Source: B75-G9 sp964564905
Lineage (GTDB): Archaea; Hadarchaeota; Hadarchaeia; Hadarchaeales; Hadarchaeaceae
NCBI GenBank assembly: GCA_964564905.1
Contig: CAZMCI010000044.1
Coordinates: 1 to 7,967 of the forward strand
Length of the DNA stretch: 7,967 nt
Direction: 5' to 3'
Each line of letters opens with the position of its first letter. Positions within the stretch are counted from its first letter, which is position 1. Of the stretch, positions 4,244-7,967 are shown one piece after another. Both the position numbers and the translations under genes were made by a program. A model generated the notes under the pieces. That model had not been told where the DNA came from, did not search any database, and worked only from the letters and a program-made list of their open reading frames with translations.

Positions 4244-5041
4244 ATGAGGCTCATCATCGCCTCAACCGAGGACCCTGCTGCCGAGAACATCTCCGCCCGT
4301 TTGTTAGAGTTTTACGATTTTGAAAAGTCTTCAGACGCGCCAGATTCTTACATCTGCGGTCAAACAATGTTACTCAAAATGACGGGCGATGTAACTCGAA
4401 TTACCTCTCTGCCGGTCGACGCAGATGAGGTTGTGGTGGCATCTAGACACACGAGCAGGTCCGGCAAACCATCGCTTACCGTCCACGTGCCGGGAGAACC
4501 TGAGAGGCTTGAGATGGCAATAGCTTCTCCATCCACCGTAAAGTCGGCGCTTCACGCGTTGATCAAGGCACGCGATGAAATAGGACTTTCTCACGGGGTT
4601 TCTCTTGAGGCCACGCACCATGGTCCGACAAAACTCGATGTTCCGGTCACCTTCGTTGAGATAGGTTGCACCCTCAACGAATGGAAGGACAAGAAAGCGG
4701 GCGAAGCCGTGGCTCGTGCGATAATGGAGACCATGCCCCCGCACGAGAGGTGGACAAACGCTGTGGGCCTGGGAGGACCGCACTACGCGCCTCTTCACAC
4801 CAGAATCGCTCTTTCCACGGATATCGCCGTGGGGCATATCCTTCCGAAATACTCTCACTTTAACGAAAAGCTGATTCACCAGGCAATTCTTCGAACGGCC
4901 GGAGATGTAGCACTGTTATTATTGGATTGGAAGGGGATGAACAGATATCAGCGGGAGATATGCTTGAAAGTCGCTGAGGAACTGGGCATGAAAACCGTGC
5001 GCGGAGGAAAAATTTTAAACGAGAGTGCGAAGACTTCATGA
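4244..5041 (+). CDS. dtdA: D-aminoacyl-tRNA deacylase, archaeal/GEK1 type
   Basis: Hydrolyses D-amino acids wrongly attached to tRNA (D-Tyr, D-Asp and others), recycling the tRNA. It belongs to the archaeal/plant DtdA (GEK1, Dtd2) family, a zinc enzyme unrelated to bacterial DtdB. The 265-residue product contains the family's conserved blocks: SRHTSRSGKPSLTVH (67-81), EATHHGPT (122-129), FVEIGCT (137-143), GLGGPHYAP (175-183) and GHILPKYSH (197-205). The several histidines in these blocks are the expected metal and catalytic residues. Length is normal for the family. The only good start is ATG 4244, directly after an inverted repeat. It stands alone between the tRNA genes and the ftsZ operon promoter. 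Identification is firm. Confidence 0.96.
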   Translation: MRLIIASTEDPAAENISARLLEFYDFEKSSDAPDSYICGQTMLLKMTGDVTRITSLPVDADEVVVASRHTSRSGKPSLTVHVPGEPERLEMAIASPSTVKSALHALIKARDEIGLSHGVSLEATHHGPTKLDVPVTFVEIGCTLNEWKDKKAGEAVARAIMETMPPHERWTNAVGLGGPHYAPLHTRIALSTDIAVGHILPKYSHFNEKLIHQAILRTAGDVALLLLDWKGMNRYQREICLKVAEELGMKTVRGGKILNESAKTS

Positions 5042-5114
5042 AAGCGTTTCCGTTTCCCAGCGCGCGAGTAAGTCCGAAACGCCGTCAAAAAGGAGCTAAT
5101 GTCCAAAAACAAGA

Positions 5115-5128
5115 CGGAAAACTTATAT
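5115..5128 (+). promoter_or_regulatory. BRE/TATA promoter of the ftsZ-secE-spt5 operon
   Basis: CGGAAAA followed by CTTATAT is a good archaeal BRE plus TATA. The expected start of transcription is around 5150, leaving a leader of about 24 nt that includes the purine-rich AGGAGAAGGGGATC before the ftsZ start. The rest of the 132-nt gap after dtdA (5042-5173) holds only a weak 7-bp inverted repeat. Confidence 0.65.
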
Positions 5129-5173
5129 GGACTCGGAAGAAATTCACAACAAGACGAGGAGAAGGGGATCTGA

Positions 5174-6301
5174 TTGAAAAAGGTCGAAAACGCCATGTTT
5201 ACCCCCGAAACGGGCTTTGCGTTGACGAAGGCGGGAATCACAGCAGGAGAGGGGACACAGCTCCCCCAGGCTTCCACGGATGAGGACCTAGAACAGGTAT
5301 TACAGCAGGCAAAAGCCAAGATAGTCGTCGTTGGCTGCGGTGGTGCCGGAGGGAATACCATCTCTCGGATAGTAACTTCGGGGGTGTACGGATGCGAAAC
5401 CATCGCGATCAACACGGACGCACAGGATCTCTTGTATACAAAGGCAGACAGAAAGATCCTGATTGGAAAGGACATCACTGGAGGGTTGGGCGCCGGCAAC
5501 GACCCAACAAAAGGAGAAAACGCCGCCAGGGAGGACGAGCCCGTGATAAAGGATCATGTTTACGGCATGGATATGGTTTTCATAACGTGCGGCCTTGGAG
5601 GCGGAACGGGAACCGGTGCCGCCCCTGTGGTGGGGGAAATAGCAAAAAAGCTAGGTGCGTTGACAATGGGTGTCGTCACCCTACCATTTTCGGTTGAAGG
5701 AACCAGACGAAAACGGAACGCGAAACAGGGGCTCGAGCGTCTCCGGGCCATCGCCGATACCGTCATAGTGATACCGAATGATAAGCTGCTCCAGCTTGCT
5801 CCAGATCTCCCAATAGGCGCCGCATTCAAGGTCTCCGATCAACTGCTGATGGAGGCAATAAAGGGGATAACGGAGATGATAACCAAGCCAGGACTGGTCA
5901 ACCTGGACTTCGCCGATGTGCGCACGGTGCTTCAGGACGGAGGGATCGCGATGGTAGGAATTGGAGAATCTGATACCTCCAACCGTGCCGAAGAGGCCGT
6001 GGAGGAAGCCCTCAACAGCCCCTTATTGGATGTGGACATAACCGGCGCGAAGGGTGCTATCGTCAACGTCACGGGCAGTCCGGACATGACCCTGGATGAA
6101 ATAGAAAAGATCATCGCTCGGGTCTCAGAGGCCTTGGATACGGACGCCAACATCATATGGGGTGCACAGCACTCGGAGAACATGAAAAACACCATCCAGG
6201 TCATGGTGATCATCTCGGGCGTCCACTCCCCGTATGCTTTGGATCACGAAATGGCTCGCAGGAAGGGGGAGCCAATAGACCTCGGACTGGAGTCTCTGTA
6301 A
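5174..6301 (+). CDS. ftsZ: Cell division GTPase FtsZ (probably FtsZ1 type)
   Basis: Tubulin-family GTPase that polymerises into the division ring. The 375-residue product has the full core: nucleotide-binding loop VVGCGGAGGN (52-61), AINTDAQDL (78-86), tubulin signature GGGTGTG (142-148) and the T7 catalytic loop NLDFADV (243-249) with D245 and D248 that activate GTP hydrolysis in the next subunit. About 48 residues precede the first strand and a short polar tail follows the GTPase core. The start is TTG 5174, preceded 6 nt away by GGGGATC-type purines; ATG 5195 (MFTPETG) is a possible alternative that removes 7 residues. The stop is directly adjacent to the secE ATG. Archaea often have FtsZ1 and FtsZ2; linkage to secE-spt5 suggests FtsZ1, but this is inferred from gene order, not a phylogeny. 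Confidence 0.96.
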   Translation: MKKVENAMFTPETGFALTKAGITAGEGTQLPQASTDEDLEQVLQQAKAKIVVVGCGGAGGNTISRIVTSGVYGCETIAINTDAQDLLYTKADRKILIGKDITGGLGAGNDPTKGENAAREDEPVIKDHVYGMDMVFITCGLGGGTGTGAAPVVGEIAKKLGALTMGVVTLPFSVEGTRRKRNAKQGLERLRAIADTVIVIPNDKLLQLAPDLPIGAAFKVSDQLLMEAIKGITEMITKPGLVNLDFADVRTVLQDGGIAMVGIGESDTSNRAEEAVEEALNSPLLDVDITGAKGAIVNVTGSPDMTLDEIEKIIARVSEALDTDANIIWGAQHSENMKNTIQVMVIISGVHSPYALDHEMARRKGEPIDLGLESL

Positions 6302-6469
6302 ATGAAAAAGCTTCTGCAGAACTGCAAGCGTACGTTGCAGGTTGCGAAAAAGCCTGAAAAAGATGAATATCTTCAAGTGACCAAGATCACGGGGCTGGGC
6401 ATTTTACTTATAGGGTTTGTCGGTTTTATTATAATGTTTACAAGCTATATCCTCCAAACAGGTATCTGA
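6302..6469 (+). CDS. secE: Preprotein translocase subunit SecE (Sec61 gamma)
   Basis: Essential clamp subunit of the SecYE protein-export channel in the cytoplasmic membrane. The product is only 55 residues: a basic amphipathic N-terminal helix (MKKLLQNCKRTLQVAKKPEKDEY, about 1-23), then one transmembrane helix at about 31-51 (LGILLIGFVGFIIMF at its core) and a short tail, the standard archaeal/eukaryotic SecE/Sec61-gamma topology. The ATG follows the ftsZ stop with no gap (TAAATG), and its own TGA lies within the GAGGTG ribosome binding site of spt5, so translation of the three genes is probably coupled. Identification rests on size, topology and position immediately before spt5. Confidence 0.93.
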   Translation: MKKLLQNCKRTLQVAKKPEKDEYLQVTKITGLGILLIGFVGFIIMFTSYILQTGI

Positions 6470-6479
6470 GGTGTACCGG

Positions 6480-6953
6480 ATGGAAGAGGAAGTTCAGAAG
6501 CCAGAGATCTTCGCAATCAGGACTACAATAGGTCAGGAGAAGAACACAGCAGATATGATCGCAAGCAGGGCCAGCACCTTTCACTTACCAATAAAATCAG
6601 TTCTAGCACCTCCCGGCATACGGGGGTATGTATTCGTGGAAGCCATCGGAAAATCTAGCGTCGAGCAAGCCCGTGTAGGAATAAAACATGCAAAGGGCAT
6701 GGTCGGAGGGCAAATTCCAATAGAGGAGATAGAACAGTTTTTGGTCCCGAAGCCATCAGTCACTGGAATGGAGATAGGGGATGTTGTGGAAATGATCTCC
6801 GGACCGTTTAGGGGGGAACGCGCCAGGATAATAAAACTAGATGAGGGAAAGGAGGAGCTGACGGTTGAACTCTTCGAGGCAACGGTTCCGATTCCGGTGA
6901 CCGTGAGGGGCGACGCAGTCAAAGTCATCCAGAAAAAGGAGGAGATAAAGTGA
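6480..6953 (+). CDS. spt5: Transcription elongation factor Spt5 (NusG family)
   Basis: Binds the RNA polymerase clamp and keeps the elongation complex processive, usually together with Spt4 (not in this window). The 157-residue product has an NGN domain (about 9-90: FAIRTTIGQEKN, then PPGIRGYVFVEA, then AKGMVGG) and a KOW domain (about 97-150: IGDVVEMISGPFRGERARIIKLDE, then ATVPIPVTV). I chose ATG 6480 because GAGGTG at 6468-6473 is spaced 6 nt from it; GTG 6471 lies within that ribosome binding site and would add 3 residues. It ends in a Lys/Glu-rich stretch whose DNA (AAAGGAGGAG) forms the ribosome binding site for the next gene, which starts with a GTGA overlap. Confidence 0.96.
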   Translation: MEEEVQKPEIFAIRTTIGQEKNTADMIASRASTFHLPIKSVLAPPGIRGYVFVEAIGKSSVEQARVGIKHAKGMVGGQIPIEEIEQFLVPKPSVTGMEIGDVVEMISGPFRGERARIIKLDEGKEELTVELFEATVPIPVTVRGDAVKVIQKKEEIK

Positions 6954-7243
6954 AAGCGGCGGATGTCAGACCGGATATGCGGCGCATTGACCTCGAGCTG
7001 AAAGTTATAGAGGTTGAGGAACCCCGAACCTACATTCGGAGAGACGGAAGGGAAGGAAGAGTGACCACAGCTTTGGCCGAGGATGAGAGCGGGAAAATAA
7101 AAATTTCTCTGTGGGACGAAGACATCGGGCGCGTGAAAGCAGGAGACCAGATCAAGATCACAAACGGATACGCCAGACTTTTCAGAAACGAGGTTCATGT
7201 CAGCGCTGGTATCTACGGTAAACTTGAGGTCTTGGGGAAGTAG
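6950..7243 (+). CDS. Small single OB-fold nucleic-acid-binding protein
   Basis: A 97-residue protein with the pattern of one OB fold of the RPA/SSB type. An N-terminal strand (RIDLELKVIEVEEPRTY, 12-28) is followed by a basic turn (IRRDGREGRV), a second strand leading to DESGKIKISLWDEDIGRVKAGDQIKITNGYARLFRNEVHVSAG (45-87) and a last strand (KLEVLG). The SGKIKISLWDED and AGDQIKITNGYA segments are typical of archaeal RPA-like single-strand DNA-binding domains. No zinc finger or second OB domain is present. The start is GTG 6950, with a strong GGAGGAG 5 nt upstream, and it overlaps the spt5 stop by 4 nt, so it is translationally coupled to spt5. DNA or RNA as ligand cannot be told. Its place between spt5 and rpl11 is unusual. 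Confidence 0.85.
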   Translation: MKAADVRPDMRRIDLELKVIEVEEPRTYIRRDGREGRVTTALAEDESGKIKISLWDEDIGRVKAGDQIKITNGYARLFRNEVHVSAGIYGKLEVLGK

Positions 7244-7318
7244 ACCTCCACCGTAGCTCTTTTTAGCATCCGTACCCTACCTTTGAGGGAACCACGGATC
7301 CACTTCATGGTGTCGGGA

Positions 7319-7818
7319 ATGAAATCTAGGGTCAAAATACTTGTCGATGGGGGAAAGGCCTCAGCCGGGCCACCGTTAGGACCAGCTCTCGGCCCGCTGG
7401 GGGTAAACATCGGCAAGGTCGTCGCAAAGATAAACGAAAAAACGGCCNNNNNNNNNNCTTTTCGGGAATGAAAGTTCCCGTGACGGTGGTGGTGGACAAA
7501 AACAAGCAGTTCGAGGTCGAGGTCGGCTCACCTCCGGTTTCCGCGCTGATCAAAAAGGAACTCGGGCTCGAGAAAGGAGCTAAGACCTCGGGCACCGAAG
7601 TGGTAGGGAACCTGAGCTTTTCCCAGGTGGCAAAAATAGCAAAAATAAAATCCGAAACCACCATGGCCAAAACCTTCAAAGCGGCGGTTATGGAGGTCCT
7701 CGGGACATGCCTCAGCCTCGGGGTCACGATTGAAGGCAAAAACGCGAAAGAGATGCAAAGAGAGGTCGCCGAAGGAAAACACGACGAGGAGTTGGAGAAG
7801 AATGCCGGTGGTCGTTGA
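7319..7818 (+). CDS. rpl11: Large ribosomal subunit protein L11, interrupted by an N gap
   Basis: L11 binds the GTPase-associated region of 23S rRNA at the base of the stalk. The visible N-terminal part (43 residues: MKSRVKILVDGGKASAGPPL and on to VNIGKVVAKINEKTA) carries the PPLGPALGPLG signature. After the gap the protein resumes FSGMKVPVTVVVDKNKQFEV and continues through PPVSALIKKELG, VLGTCLSLGVTIEGK and DEELEKNAGGR, about 163 residues in total. I chose ATG 7319, with GGTG 7 nt upstream; ATG 7307 would add MVSG and lacks a ribosome binding site. Ten N at 7448-7457 put the two halves in different frames, but the real gap must be 2 modulo 3, most likely one missing residue. The last 17 nt overlap rpl1. 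The 75 nt before the start hold a T5 run (7260-7264) and no clear promoter. Confidence 0.95.
7448..7457. other. Assembly gap (10 N) inside rpl11
   Basis: Ten undetermined bases. Flanking codons read EKTA before and FSGM after, with NNC completing one codon, so family alignment predicts a single residue between them (2 missing bases) or 2 plus a multiple of 3. Ten is therefore a placeholder length, not a measurement. Confidence 0.97.
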
Positions 7819-7967
7819 AAATATTGCGGATGCGATAAAGCGGGCTCGAGAGGCCAGTCCCAAGCGGAATTTCGTGCAGAGCGTCGACATGTCCATCGTT
7901 CTGAAGGGCGTGGACCCCAACCGACCGGAGGGGCGGATTACGGAGGATGTCGTTTTGCCACACCAGT
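7802..7967 (+). CDS. rpl1: Large ribosomal subunit protein L1, 3' end missing
   Basis: L1 binds 23S rRNA at the mobile L1 stalk, and in several archaea and bacteria also binds its own mRNA to repress its operon. Only the first 55 codons are in the window: MPVVVENIADAIKRAREASP, then KRNFVQSVDMSIVLKGVDPN and RPEGRITEDVVLPH, matching the family's N-terminus (RNF.QSV.L...LK.vD, and R.NE.vvLP). The ATG at 7802 has GGAG 4 nt upstream and lies inside the last codons of rpl11, overlapping by 17 nt, so the two are translationally coupled. It runs off the right edge; L10 and L12 would be expected to follow. Confidence 0.95.
   Translation, partial: MPVVVENIADAIKRAREASPKRNFVQSVDMSIVLKGVDPNRPEGRITEDVVLPHQ

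Noticed and set aside
3880..4290. Open frame of 136 codons on the minus strand across both tRNA genes
   Set aside because: It is antisense to two well-folded tRNA genes and the dtdA start, resembles no protein family, and its translation includes complemented tRNA sequence.
5044..5082. Inverted repeat GCGTTTC / GAAACGC after dtdA
   Set aside because: Only 7 bp with a 25-nt spacer and no T-run after it, so not convincing as a terminator or operator.
5038..5283. 81-codon + strand frame overlapping the dtdA stop as ATGA
   Set aside because: Despite the tempting ATGA overlap, the product is a low-complexity Arg/Lys/Gly string that runs over the ftsZ promoter and 110 bp into ftsZ in another frame.

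Overview
The window is archaeal chromosomal DNA. The evidence is an aIF/MCT-1-like PUA protein, a single-domain Sm-like (LSm) protein, ribosomal protein L37e, the rRNA endonuclease Nob1, the GEK1/DtdA-type D-aminoacyl-tRNA deacylase, a short one-helix SecE, a two-domain archaeal Spt5, and tRNA genes interrupted by bulge-helix-bulge (BHB) introns. FtsZ next to secE-spt5-rpl11-rpl1 points to a euryarchaeal-type lineage. I cannot name the taxon. A 10-N gap inside rpl11 shows this is a draft assembly.

Layout. (1) Positions 2-817, + strand: the 3' part of a PiT-family phosphate permease, running off the left edge. (2) Positions 821-3393, - strand: a probable operon transcribed leftward, in the order PUA protein, NAD kinase, Nob1, DUF47/PhoU-like protein. 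The NAD kinase frame is broken by one surplus G and lacks a normal start codon. The DUF47 gene meets the permease gene tail to tail with 3 bp between the stops. (3) Positions 3443-3867, + strand: LSm and rpl37e, divergent from the PUA gene across a short shared promoter region. (4) Positions 3924-4210, + strand: two tRNA genes, tRNA-Ala(GGC) with two introns (D-arm and T-arm) and tRNA-Val(GAC) with one D-arm intron. None of the three introns is at the canonical 37/38 site. (5) Positions 4244-5041: dtdA, preceded by an 8-bp perfect dyad that ends 1 base before its ATG. (6) Positions 5174-7967, + strand: ftsZ, secE, spt5, a small OB-fold protein, rpl11 (with the N gap) and the start of rpl1.

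How it fits together. Most of the window concerns RNA and translation: 20S pre-rRNA maturation (Nob1), RNA binding (PUA, LSm), ribosomal proteins (L37e, L11, L1), tRNAs and tRNA proofreading (DtdA), transcription elongation (Spt5) and protein export (SecE). The exceptions are cell division (FtsZ), NADP synthesis (NAD kinase), and phosphate uptake (PiT and its usual DUF47 partner).

The least ordinary part is the tRNA pair. After removing the inferred introns both genes fold into complete cloverleaves. tRNA-Ala keeps the G3:U70 identity pair, and two of the three introns have complete 3-nt bulge / 4-bp helix / 3-nt bulge geometry. Splice sites were deduced by hand from base pairing and have not been tested.
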